A stretch of DNA of 64,000 bases. Origin: Rhizophagus clarus (lineage: Eukaryota > Glomeromycota > Glomeromycetes > Glomerales > Glomeraceae). Numbering within the stretch: the stretch's first letter is position 1; every line of letters starts with the position of its first letter. Positions 45,557 through 56,040 of this stretch are shown here, piece after piece. The translations under genes were made by a program, and so were the position numbers. Under the pieces are notes generated by a model that was given only the letters and a program-made list of their open reading frames with translations, searched no databases and had not been told where the DNA came from. The DNA is taken from the NCBI GenBank assembly GCA_015698045.1, contig BLAL01000300.1, positions 436,501 through 500,500 on the forward strand, read 5' to 3'.

Positions 45557-47150
45557 ACTGGTCATGTAATTGATCACCTAAAATGCGCAGAAGATATTTG
45601 GTAAAATTCTTGCCGGCTTTCTATCTGCAAAATATACTGCTTATATATATGATATTCATATGAAATTTAATGTGAACAGTGAATCCGGCTTCTGTATAAG
45701 ATAAATGATTTTTAAGCATTTCTAGCACTGATTAGGGCATCACATGAAGTATTTAATGATGGATCAGGCAATTTCCAACTCCCAGGAAAATCCTGCTCAT
45801 TGTCAGGTTGATGAATGAAATTACGAGCTACATAGTTTCTCTATTATCTAATATCCTGGCCAAATGGGTTTCTACAAATATATTCCCTCTATTATCTAAA
45901 ATCCTGGCCAGATGCGCTTCTACAAATGCAAGAATAGAGCATGATTTTATGGGTAATGTTGTTAATGTAACCATTTCTTATTAGAACGTAAATTCAAGCG
46001 AAGAAGTAGTTAAAGGACAAAATGCTATAGTCCAAGAGTTAGCACTACTCACGTTTGAATCTAACCAATACCAACCAGTCCCTCTGTATCAAGAAGAACG
46101 ATAGCTAAGAGAAATACTGCTAAGAGAAAAGTAGCTCAAATGAGTGGCCGAGATTTTTATTATATGGATGCATTCATATATATATATAGCTTTATGTCTT
46201 TTTATATGCTTCTGGTTCTCGAGAAAAATCTGTCATACCATAGAAAGTGACATTTTTTTTATGTTAATCGGAAACCAGTTTTTAGGAATTCTGCGAAGAC
46301 AAAGTCTCATTATTCTCTTCAATATGAAATGTATTGTACATTGAGCTCAGAGCAATAGAATAATCAGAATCAGATAATCTTATGAAATGCAGAACCTAGT
46401 TTTTTTTTTAAGTCTAGTTTTCTTAAGTCTAGTATTTTCTTATGTCAGAGTTTTTTAAACGATGAAAGGCGATATGAATCATCGTTTTCTTATGTCTAGT
46501 TTTTTGTTATGCCATATCTGATCAGTCTAATAAAATTGTGCACCTATATTTTTTAAAAATTCTGTCCTATCATTGTTTATTATTGTTTCAATTTTTCCTG
46601 ATGACAGTGAAACCTCAGAATAGGTCTGTGCGATGTATGATTGGCATATATATTTCACATTAATTTTTCTGAGTCTAATTTTTGCCAAAATATGGCCAAG
46701 ATTTTGCTTATTTGTCAGCTCTTTTCTGATATCTCTCTAAAAGAGATGATGTATGAAGCAGCAGGGAGCGCAGGCAGACCAGGTTTTTTTGCTCTAGAAC
46801 CCCAGAATGATAGCTTTTTAAAATAAGCTTCCTGGGCCCTTTCTGCTATTAAAATGATTACTTGTTATTTTTACCATTCTAGGGCTCTCAAAATATAGTT
46901 CTAGTATATTGATAAAATTTATATTCTTAGATTGTATTCTAGCCTCTTTCGCTTAATAAAAATACTAATTTGTTATCTTGTCTTTGCGTGCTTTTCTGAT
47001 TATATTCCTGGTATATTAAAAATTTACACCAAGTAGAAAGTACGTGCAGACCAAGTTATTTTTGCCTGAAACCCTTAAGAATGATAGTTAACAAATATTG
47101 TAATCCAGCTCCTCTCGCTCAATAAAATAACTAATTTGCTATCTTACCTT
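45557..47150. other. AT-rich intergenic DNA with diverged internal duplication
   Basis: No gene supported. CTAATTTGTTATCTTGTCTTTGC (shortened: AATTTGTTATCTTG, near 46970) and its relative near 47135, together with GCAGACCA and AGAATGATAG landmarks, show an old direct duplication of about 170-300 bp at 46750-47150. Repeated TTATGTCTAGTTTT words lie at 46400-46510. Small ORFs here lack protein character. Confidence 0.4.
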
Positions 47151-47169
47151 TGCATCACTGGTCAAAATC

Positions 47170-47390
47170 GATGCTATCAGGTACATATCGGGTACCTACA
47201 TATTGGTGATTAATCAGGTATATATCAGGCTTTTTTACATATCGGGTACCTGATTTGTCACATCTTAAAAATGTGCCTAAAATTTAGTCCCCGATATGTT
47301 ATATCGGGCGCCCGATATTTGTACGAAAATTCAAAAATTATTATATATATCGGGCACCGATATTTGTATGAATCTTTTAATTTTTTCTTA
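47170..47390. repeat. Inverted CGGGTACC / CGGGCGCCCG words, MITE remnant
   Basis: ATATCGGGCGCCCGATAT (47301-47318) is a perfect 18-bp palindrome, surrounded by variants (ATATCGGGTACCT near 47188 and 47238, CCCGATATGTTATAT at 47289, ATATCGGGCACCGATAT near 47345). The density of self-complementary words near the ends of a GC-richer island resembles the subterminal regions of the hAT-like MITEs in this window. No intact ends found. Confidence 0.45.
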
Positions 47391-47916
47391 ATTAACGAAT
47401 GTTTGCTTACGTTTTATTTTTTTTTCCTTTTATGTCTTCCTTTCTTCTTCGTCTTAACTTGATTGGATTGATCAGATCCAATCATTATAAAATTTTTTTA
47501 TCGATTGTCTATCATAAAAAAAAAATTCTTTTTCAGTTTTAATCCAGTTTTTTTATTCCTTTTCTGGTTTAAGCCGAAATTATTTTTTTTATTTTCTTTT
47601 CAGTTTTGAACCAGAATTTACTTTCTTTTTTTTGTAAGTATTGCCAGACGAATCATACGATCCCGCCCATACGTGTAGGACCTCATTAAGAATGAATATT
47701 AACCACAATTTTCCCAATTAATCTATTCATCATATGTTTCTAAAATTAGTACTGATAAAAATTTTATGACTTAACGCCAATTTTCATTTTCACATTTTAT
47801 TGATTTCACACGTTTTCTCAAAAATCTCTTTTCTTTCTAATAGGTAAAGTTGACATTATATACAAACTATTTGGTCTACTATCTAACTTTTGCGTTCCTT
47901 CTATTTTTTGCTCGGT

Positions 47917-48253
47917 ATGGGTCATCAGTCACAAGATAGGAAAAAGAAGTTTCAAAAATCGATACAAAAAATATGTGCGAGGGGCGAGAAAATTTGCTAA
48001 ACGCATAAACGCCATAAATGCAAATCGACAAGCGCGCTATAAAGCGTGCATTGAACTTGAGCGTGAAGAAGTATCTGAGTGTGAAGTAGATGATAATGGC
48101 AAGTATTCTTTGGGTTTACGCTTGGCCATGATTACATTTTTGTTTAGCGGTCTTGTGCATCCAATGGTTATCAATCTTGCATTAGCTTTTTATGTTGTAT
48201 TCCCATTCTATTTAAGTAAACGGTTCCAGAAAATGGGTAATGCTTTTCACTAA
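47917..48253 (+). pseudogene. Possible small membrane protein, frameshifted near the start
   Basis: An ATG at 47917 opens a basic peptide (MGHQSQDRKKKFQKS). Near 47965 the plausible coding moves one frame to YKKYVRGARKFAKRINAINA, continuing through an acidic patch (LEREEVSECEVDD) into a long hydrophobic region (LRLAMITFLFSGLVHPMVIN, LALAFYVVFPFYL), one or two membrane segments, and ends at 48253. No recognised family. It may be a small fungal gene broken by one base or a chance ORF; the composition (mixed codons, less A-rich than its surroundings) favours a real ancestry. Confidence 0.35.
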
Positions 48254-48997
48254 CACTGGAAAATACTTTTTTTTTCCTTTTTTTAGATAACGATTCCAGT
48301 AGATCATTAGTTCGTTACCATTTTATAAGTATTCAAGTGGAATAAAAGTTTTTATACTGTATCAATAATTTATTTTAGACGGTTTGTGTTATTAATTAAA
48401 TTTTTATGTTCTTTATCAGAGAAGAATGATGTAATAATCTTATTATTTCACTACTATATTATAATAAAACATATTTCTTCACTGTTTAATTTGTACTCCC
48501 TATGATTATGTTTGTATAATTTTTCAATAATTGAAATACATATGTAGGGTAGGATCAACCGTATTGTTGATTGTACTCCATGCATAGTGTGATTAGTGTC
48601 ATGTAATGCAAAAAATCATGTTTCTTTAACTCATGTTTAAACTCGTGATGAATTCGTGCTCAACTTGAGTTGATAAAATTATTACAAAATCATTGATTTT
48701 ATTAAATTTATCAGAATTTTTATACCTAATTAAAAATGATTAACATAAAATTCACTAACAATTTTATTATAATATTACCGACCTTTTTGTTAATCTTGGA
48801 TATTTTATTTTGAATTTAAATTGTTTGCTTTGAACTTGAGTTGAACTTGAGTTCAACTCGAGTTTAACTTGTTCGCTCAAGTGTATTGTGGATCCGTAAT
48901 TATTAAATTGTGATATGATATTTGTATATTATAGATCATTAAATATTACATCATAGAATTTCATGGAACTTAGAAAACAGGATGTTAGTGTAACATA
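48254..48997. other. AT-rich intergenic DNA
   Basis: No gene seen. The only structure is the CTTGAGTTGA / AACTCGAGTTTAACTT word cluster at 48640-48880, a diverged relative of the dispersed repeat at 30895 and 60930. Confidence 0.35.
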
Positions 48998-50325
48998 CTA
49001 TACATTAAATTTTCTATTCAAAGGTATTATCGACAAATATTTTCCTTTTCCTACATTTACGTGTTTGAATTTTATAGCGCGACATAATATTCTATGGACC
49101 GCTATTAGTGAATCACAACCTTCCTCGCAGTGTTCAGCTTTCCATAGCTCCGTGTTTGATATTTCCAGCTTCATGAATCTATGCTTAAACCAAATGTCAG
49201 AGGAAGGTGCGTTTTTATACCACTTGACATATGCCAGGAGATGAGTTTTTGGCCCTTCGGGTAATTTAAGCGTATGTTCAAAGTAATATTGAACCTCTCC
49301 TGGATATATGTCAGTTGATTCATCATTAAATGCTTTCCATTTTGCAAGAATGGTCAAATTTTTTTCATGACGAGCCGAAATCATGGATCCAAAAATTTCG
49401 GCGCCAATTTGTAATCTTGCATATTGATTGATTTGTAGATCCATGAATCCTAATATCTCATCCTTTTCTTTCTCGTACAATATTTAATACCATTCACACA
49501 GAAACTCTCGCAATTCCAAAGGCATAACAACTCTTAAATATGATGGTTTAAGGAATTGTCCTGGTATTGCTTCGGTACCATAAATTTTGGAAAGCGTAGA
49601 CGTGTTATGTCTCATGGATAAGAAATGGTTCAGCTCTTCTCTTTCTGTTGTAACCGCCAAACTACTTACATCTTTTTTGGTACAAGAAAGCAAAGAGATT
49701 CGCCTAAAAGACCGGACGACCATTTACGCGTTAAATAATAATCAACGAAGGTATTTTTAAGGACAATTTTCATTAATTTGGGCTCTATTTGCCGGTTACT
49801 GTTGGAATATGATACTATTGATAATGGAAGTTTTTTTCTTTTTTTTTAAAAAAAAAGGACTTGAAGATACAAAAACAATTAAGTACATTACCTATATATT
49901 CGTTAAGTCTCTTAAATGGAAAAAGCCAAAAACTATATATAGGTCCATAATCACGACAGCAATCAGCAATATGAAGCGAAAGATGTATATTACTTGTTAT
50001 AAATTCTGGCCCATATGTATTTTCTATGAGGTGAGCCATATCTTTTAATCTTTCTTGTGCTTCTTTCAAATCATCTTCGGTAATAATTCTTGTTACCAAA
50101 AGATTACAAGCCTGAATAAAATGACCTAAAATCTTTCTATCATTATTATTCAGCATATCCCATAGAATATTTGTTGAATAGATCATAATGAACATCTTCC
50201 ATTGATCAGCAGTTAAATTGGAAAAACCTTCACTTCCAATTGCAATTTTTGGAGGAATGCGACCAATATTAGAAGGTAATTCAACATGATCCATTCTACT
50301 TTATGCCACCCGAAGTTGTTCCATG
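48998..50325 (-). pseudogene. Tnp2-like (CACTA-type) transposase C-terminal remnant
   Basis: Three minus-strand segments read in order. 50294-49850: VELPSNIGRIPPKIAIGSEG, LTADQWKMFIMIYSTNIL, LGHFIQACNLLV, YGPEFITSNIHLSLHIADCC and DYGPIYSFWLFPFKRLNEY. 49723-49484: TLSKIYGTEAIPGQFLKP. 49480-48998: QYYFEHTLKLPEGPKTHLLA, SSDIWFKHRFM, NTELWKAEHCEEG and LIAVHRILCRA. The H..DYGP..SFW.F.fkRLN block is characteristic of tnp2-type transposases and their conserved C-terminal region. There is an in-frame TAA at 49484, and an intron or deletion around the A/T run at 49840. The catalytic core upstream is missing, and the sequence abuts the truncated LINE at about 50330-50370. Confidence 0.7.
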
Positions 50326-50372
50326 CTTAATTTTTTTCTGGTTCACAAAAATAGATTTAAATATCCATTTTG

Positions 50373-52402
50373 CTACACATTCCTTTTTCTTGTCCATGCT
50401 TTGTAGTGGTTGTGTACTCTTTCTTTAATTTTTTCTTTGTCTGTTTCGATGGTGAATATTCCGTTCTCTTTAATGAATAAATTACTCATGTCGATTTTTT
50501 CTCTCTTTCTTTCAAGTATACGGTCTATCATTTTTCCTATATCGTTTTCTAAATAAGTTTCTCTCGTTCGTATGTTAATATCGATATTCGTATTAATTAT
50601 GTCTTTGGTCATCTCGTTACTTAAATGTTCAATTTTCTTTATATTCTCCTTAAAGGATTTTCTGTATGTCAGTTCTCGTAATTTATCATAATCCAATTTC
50701 TTATCCTCTATGAATTCTTTGTTATTATACAATTTAACCAGAGACTCAATTTTTAGCTTATTTCTCTTATCTGTCATATTTTCTTCGTTCCAATGTGGCA
50801 AGATTGATATGGCATTATACATTCTTTTTGCTATTTGGAAGTTCTTTGCCATTTCTCTACAATGTTTATTATATAGTTTATCTAATAGCTTATTTATAAA
50901 TTTTTCGATGCGATGTCCCATGTATTCTAAGTATAAGAGTCTATCTCTTTCAGCTATCATATTTTGGATGTAAATTTGTGGGTTATTATTACGAATTTCT
51001 TTATCTGAACGGTCTGCCATTGCTTTGATCTCTTCTTCTATAGTTGCTTTCTTTATTTTTATTACTTCTTGGTAAGCGTTTTGGTATATCTCGACTACTG
51101 TATTCCAATTGATCGTAATGTGTGGGTCTACTTTCAATATTTGCTCTTCTACTGTAGCCGCAATTGTTTCCCAGTCTTTTAAATCTGGTTTTATCCAAGT
51201 CTTTTGTTTCTTGATGTCCTTTATCATTGAGTTTTTGTCAAAATCTAGTACTTCCGCTAGTTTTATCGTTATCGTTAATGCTTTGTGGTCAGTTTGTATG
51301 TTTTCTAATTTCTTGACCTCGTGTCTGATGATATTCGACAAGATGTTGTCGCTGGTGAAGATGTAATTGATTCTGGAAGAGTTGAAACCATTCGTCCATG
51401 TATCTAATACTTCGTTTCCTGCTAGACAACTGCTGATATCATTCAAATTGAGGTTGTGGAGGCATTTAGTATTCAATCTGTTCGTTTTATTGGTAGCTTT
51501 ATCTGCTTCGTTAAAATTGCCTAAAATTATTAGTTTTTGTTGAAGTCTTTCTGCTTCTTCGATCCAGTCGATAATTTTCCTTTTGATTTTGTTAGTCATT
51601 TTTTTGTCTTGATTCGGATTATAAATGCCTATGACTTTAATCGATTTTTGTTTTTAAATAAAAGGTCAAATTTGATCACGTGATTATTGATGCGTTCTAT
51701 GTTTACTTTTCGTTGACTCAGTTCTTTTCTTATAATTATTATTATTCCTCGTTTTTGTTTGAAGTCATTGTAGCTGCAATTTAAGCTGTCGTAGTTCGCC
51801 CAATCTTTGTAAATATGTTGTCCTTTTCGAGAATTTAATTCTGTCTTAGTCACGATCGCTATATCCCATTTTTCGTTGGTGATCATTCTGCGTAAATTGA
51901 GTTGATTGGTGGAATCATTGAGTCCTCTAATATTGATGCAACCTATTTTTAAATTCCTATTATATTTTTTGAAATTATATTGTTTGTTGTCATTGTCTTG
52001 TCTCATGTCTGCATCATTTTTATAATGATCTTTTTGGATTTTAATTCGTTTTTTATGATTCTTTTTTTTGATTCTTTTTTTTGTTTTGATTGTTAGATAA
52101 TTTTCTTCATTTTGCTCTATTGGTAATTTCCTTTTTCCCGCTGACCCTCCTGCTTTTTCGTCAATTTCTGGGTGACGGTCCCTCTGTATGTTGTTGTTAG
52201 TAGTATCTATTGTATGGTCCTTGTTTGTAATTTGGACCTCTTCGATCATCTCTTGGTCTATTATTTGTGTTGTTGTAGGTGTTGTAGTTGTTGTTGTATT
52301 TGTAGCGGTTGGAGCTGTAGGGTTGTGGCTTGGGGAAAATTCTGTTGTGTTTGTATTCAGTTGGTCTGCCTTGTGGGGCGGATGGGATATTTCTATATCC
52401 AT
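50373..52402 (-). pseudogene. Second LINE: ORF2 endonuclease domain, RT missing
   Basis: 52402-51629 encodes a Thr/Asn-rich leader, a Lys-rich stretch and the start of an endonuclease (NLKIGCINIRGLND, WDIAIVTKTELN, GIIIIIRKELSQ). After a one-base frameshift near 51645, 51599-50373 continues it (VIGIYNPNQ, LIILGNFNEAD with Asn for the usual Asp of GDFN, RINYIFTSDN and QTDHKALTI), followed by a long charged linker. The protein stops at 50373 where RT should begin, and the neighbouring DNA is a transposase remnant. This is 3'-side loss of the element, unlike ordinary 5' truncation, so deletion or recombination is likely. Confidence 0.75.
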
Positions 52403-54322
52403 TTGTTCTTGTTTGCGTAAATTGGGATACCACCGTAGTCTCTTTTGTCATTGGATTGTAATTCTGACTTGTAGATGTCGTATCTATTGTTTCTGAAGTG
52501 TCGGGTGGTTGAGAAGCTACTGTTTTTATTGTTCCTTTGGTTGTTTTTGTAAAAACACTCTTCATTGCTGTGATTGTTCTTTTTGCAAATCGTGCAATGG
52601 CATTCCCGGTTTTGGTTCTGCTTGGCTCTTAAGTCTCTGCACTCATTTGTGAAATAGTTGTTTCTTTTGCAGATATCGCATCTTTTCTTTCCATCACTCT
52701 TTTCATTGTATTCTCGCTTCCCTTGGTACGGTTGGTTATTGTATCATCCTCTGGCGTAATTTCTATTTGAAGGAGTGGGGCGGTAATTTCCTCTATAATT
52801 GGGAGATTGTTGTTCACGAAAGGGCTGCAAGAAGTTCCATGTGTATTTTCGATCTTCCCTACTACTGTCGTCTTTAATCGTGAATGGTTGTTTGCCTGCC
52901 TCTCTCCTTGCCTCTTTCGATCTGAATTGCACTCTGACACTATAAGTCTCTTGTTTATTATTATCATCTCGTATCATTTGCCAGAGGCCCACGCCTGTTA
53001 TCTTGTTGAGTTCGTTAATGACTTTTCATATGGTGTCTCATTTCCAATGGACATAATCATTGCTGCATAGCTGTTGCGGTTGTCTATCTCTTCCCTCCTG
53101 AAATTCAAGGATCGAACCTTTATGAAGTTGCCATTTTGTAGATAAAATCCCCAGGTATCAATTAATTTCTTTTCTGTGCATCTGATGTCCACCTTGGCTT
53201 TTACGCTCCATTGCTCGTTTTTACTGTCGTGTCTGATGCCTTCAATGTTTATGATCTTCCCTAATTCTTTTTCAATATGTGTTTCTAATTCTGCTTGTGT
53301 TAGTGCCTTGGGGATGTGTTCAAAAATAATGGAAATGTGAGCATCTACTGCATCCATCCATTTTAGTGGTTCGAATTTCCCTATGTTTCTGATCACATGA
53401 TTATTGTTGCAAAAATTGTCCCGTTCCTTTTTATAATGGAATCTGATGTATACGTAAGGTGTCATGTGTTCGTTATGTGTGGTGCCTAATCTATTTATGG
53501 TGTATGGAAGTAACGGTTCATCATTTTCTTCATTATTCAATGAATTGATGATCTTCTGTTGATCTTTCTCTTTTAGGTTATATTCCACAATTCCTGCAAA
53601 ATACTTGAAGTCTTTAACTCCTTTAGGAGCGTGTTGTGAGGCGTTCTTGTTACTTCTACCTGAATCGGACATTATGATTTCATTATCATTAGCAATCATG
53701 ATTGATTGGTCTTCGAGTAATAAATTTTTTCCTTTTTCGTATTTCTTCTGCATTCACGATTGTTGATTGGTGTTTGTTGGAATCTTTTTGTCACTGGTCT
53801 GTTCAATAGTCATGTCTCTATGTCTCTTGTTAGTGTGTGATTCCTCGTCATTGGATGTGTAGTCTGCGAAAAGGTCGAGTTCCTCCTTTGAATATTATCG
53901 TTCATTCCTTGGAGTAGGGTTATATCTTCTATGTCTGGTGTCCCCACTTCTGTAATCAGGTTGTGGGCCTTTGGTGAGGTGGTGTGATAGTAATACTTCA
54001 TGTGTTCTTTCCATCTTTTTTTGTCCTCCATGTATTGTGACATTCTTTCGTTCGTCAGTTCATTGTGCATTTCTTGTATGGTTTTAATATATTGGTTTGC
54101 TTCATTCACCGTGAGCTCCCTTTGTTTGTCAGCTCCTAGTGTAATTAGGCCTCTTATGAGAGTTCCGGTCACCTCGTCTGTACCTAGAAATTCCCCTATC
54201 TCCCGGTCTCTGTCTTCTATTTTCATTCCTCTTTCGGTCAATAAAGCGACTTGTTCTTCTTGTTGTAATTTTCCAAAGCCTTCTAGTGCTTTCACTTCTT
54301 CTCTTGATATTGTTATTCCCAT
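52403..54322 (-). pseudogene. Second LINE: ORF1 with two zinc knuckles, frameshifted
   Basis: Segments in order are 54322-53810 (MGITISREEVKALEGFGKLQ, coiled-coil-like), 53753-53015 (an RRM-like region with HISIIFEHIPKALTQAELET and YVYIRFHYKKERDNF) and, after a frameshift near 53015, ITGVGLWQMIRDDNN, a TGA at 52744-52746, and two knuckles: CDICKRNNYFTNEC (near 52680, Tyr replacing the His) and an intact CTICKKNNHSNEEC (near 52605). It resembles ORF1 of the other LINE in domain order but differs in sequence, so it is a second clade. The TGA and the Tyr are both one C-to-T change from the expected codon. Confidence 0.7.
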
Positions 54323-54502
54323 GTTTTAATTTGTATCTTTCAAGCTATTTACTATGTGTATTTGTTATATTTGATAATATTTCCGATAAAATTAATTCTA
54401 CTGCGGATTTCTTAGTAAATTGATTTTCAGGTGGAAGAGTTTTGTTCAGTAATAAATCATAGTGTACTGTACGACACAACTTTATCATATATATATCATA
54501 TG

Positions 54503-54769
54503 TTAAAAAAAATTGTGTCTGTAATCATCTTTGACTTTATGATATTTGGCTTCATTAGGGAATATGGTCATGGCTAGTTTGAGAACGTATTCTTGGGAAT
54601 CCTCTGCCTGACGTAATTTTCTAATTCGCTCTTTGTATGATTGCATGAATTTACCATCTTTTGGTTTTCTATAGTAGATTCCTGCCTTGACTACATTTAT
54701 TAATGCCTGTTCGATTTCTTGATATGGGTTCTTTGCTAGGAAAATGACCTTCTGAGAACTTTTTATCAA
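54503..54769 (-). pseudogene. Fragment of unknown protein ending next to a foldback
   Basis: The minus frame reads NPYQEIEQALINVVKAGIYY, KPKDGKFMQSYKERIRKLRQ and EYVLKLAMTIFPNEAKYHKV before the stop at 54503. It has no ATG; the open frame starts within the inverted-repeat arm at 54719-54756. The amphipathic, charged character suggests a real protein remnant, but the family is not recognised. Confidence 0.35.
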
Positions 54770-54889
54770 AAATTGAGATTTTTATAGTTCTTTATTTTTC
54801 AAAGCTAATAGATTAAAATGAGCTTAACAATAAAATTTAGTTAAAAAATTTCTCAGAAGGTCATTTTCCTAGCAAAAAACCCATATGTA
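54719..54889. repeat. Foldback: about 38-bp inverted repeat with 95-bp loop
   Basis: ATATGGGTTCTTTGCTAGG...AAATGACCTTCTGAGAA (from about 54722 to 54757) is repeated as its reverse complement from about 54851 to 54887 with one or two mismatches. The loop is AT-rich. The left arm overlaps the start of the unknown protein fragment, so one arm is probably a short inverted copy of that gene's sequence, as left by microhomology-mediated repair. Confidence 0.65.
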
Positions 54890-55014
54890 AGCTTGGTATC
54901 TGCTAATTGATTTTGTGTACTCATTGTGTAAAGGTATTTGGTTTATTATATGTTACTTATATAAACTTTTTATTTTTAAATTATTATTTAGTATAAGAAA
55001 AAAATATTTACATT

Positions 55015-55269
55015 ATGTATGGTGAATATACTTGTCCATTTATTCGTTACTCTGGTAAAATTTGTGGAAGATCTTGCATGCGTGAAGATGGGTGCTCAAT
55101 TCATTGGAAATATGTTCAAAAATTAGCTAATAAACAACATGTTCCTTGTAGTGAATGTGGAAGATTTACTAGATCATATTCTGGTCGATGTTCAGCTCAT
55201 ATAAAAGGGTTTTATGTCTCTAAACACTATCAGAGATTGCGCTCTAGGGCTTTTCAGAATGTCAGCTAA
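55015..55269 (+). CDS. Small cysteine-rich protein, 84 residues, intact
   Basis: ATG at 55015 to TAA at 55267-55269. The sequence has two Cys/His clusters: YTCPFIRYSGKICGRSC...GCSIHW (residues about 6-32) and PCSECGRFTRSYSGRCSAHI (residues about 43-62), each arranged like a treble-clef or short zinc-binding fold, then a basic tail (YVSKHYQRLRSRAF). No signal peptide, so intracellular. TATAA lies near 54957-54961 and the start context is CATTATGT. It is the only complete, undisturbed ordinary ORF in the right 20 kb. I do not recognise a named family; small zinc-binding proteins of this type may bind nucleic acid. Confidence 0.6.
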   Translation: MYGEYTCPFIRYSGKICGRSCMREDGCSIHWKYVQKLANKQHVPCSECGRFTRSYSGRCSAHIKGFYVSKHYQRLRSRAFQNVS

Positions 55270-55390
55270 GCTATTAAAATTTTGGTACCTTGCGCCAGAA
55301 TTTTGGTATCCTTAATCTTTGTATACCCAGAAATTTTGGTACCCCAGAGGTGAAACTTTTTTTTTCGTATAACTTTTTGTCCCAGTATTT

Positions 55391-56040
55391 TGGTAAAGAA
55401 TTGGCTCTAGAATGATTTTCTGTATATCAAGAAATTATTGGTTTACTAGAATAGGTTCAATGGCCCTTTTGATTTACTTTTTATCATTCAAGATTTTGGT
55501 ACCCTCTCTTTAGTCATGTTACCAAAATTTGATCTTTGTTTACAACTATAAATCAGTTTTAGAATTAATTCTAGGATAACATAAAAATCTGATATACAAA
55601 ATGGGCTTGCATTTACGGCCTGCGAGCACGCTCAGACACTTCGGTCCTTGGTGCTCTTGGCCTTTTTTAAACCCAAGCAATATAGCATACTTTTTTTGTT
55701 ATATTATTTGAGATTAAAAATTGGCCAGCGCGTTAACAAAGATGGTGTTCTTCTTTATCTTGTAAACAAAAAATTTGGGCAAAATGGGTATGTTAACAGG
55801 ATTTAAGCCCAGCTTGATCTTAAGTCTGAATTCGATATTAGATTTTGATATGTTTCCTGAGGTTGCAAATGAATTTGGATCTCAAAAAGAATACATAAAT
55901 TTCGTATATCAGGAAATAAGCCAGGAGAGGCTTACACTAATTATACCTATATGGAAATCTGACCCCAGAACTCCCATTTGTGCCCTACTTATGGGTGAGA
56001 CTTATCTTGGTGAATTTTTTTTTTACATCTAACCCAAATT
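55391..56040 (+). repeat. Dispersed repeat family A, copy 2
   Basis: Matches copy 3 and copy 1 with clear divergence: GGCCTGCGAGCACGCTCAGA (55618), AGGCCTTT-like and KEYINFVYQEIS-coding segments (near 55890), and ending GGTGAGACTTATCTTGGTGAA (55995). An ATG at 55784 opens an 82-codon frame (MGMLTGFKPSLILSLNSILD, VYQEISQERLTLIIPI) that is broken in the other copies, so a protein origin is possible but unproven. Confidence 0.65.

Noticed and set aside
46750..47150. rRNA- or snRNA-like duplicated segment
   Set aside because: Only an old direct duplication; no conserved RNA motifs were recognised.
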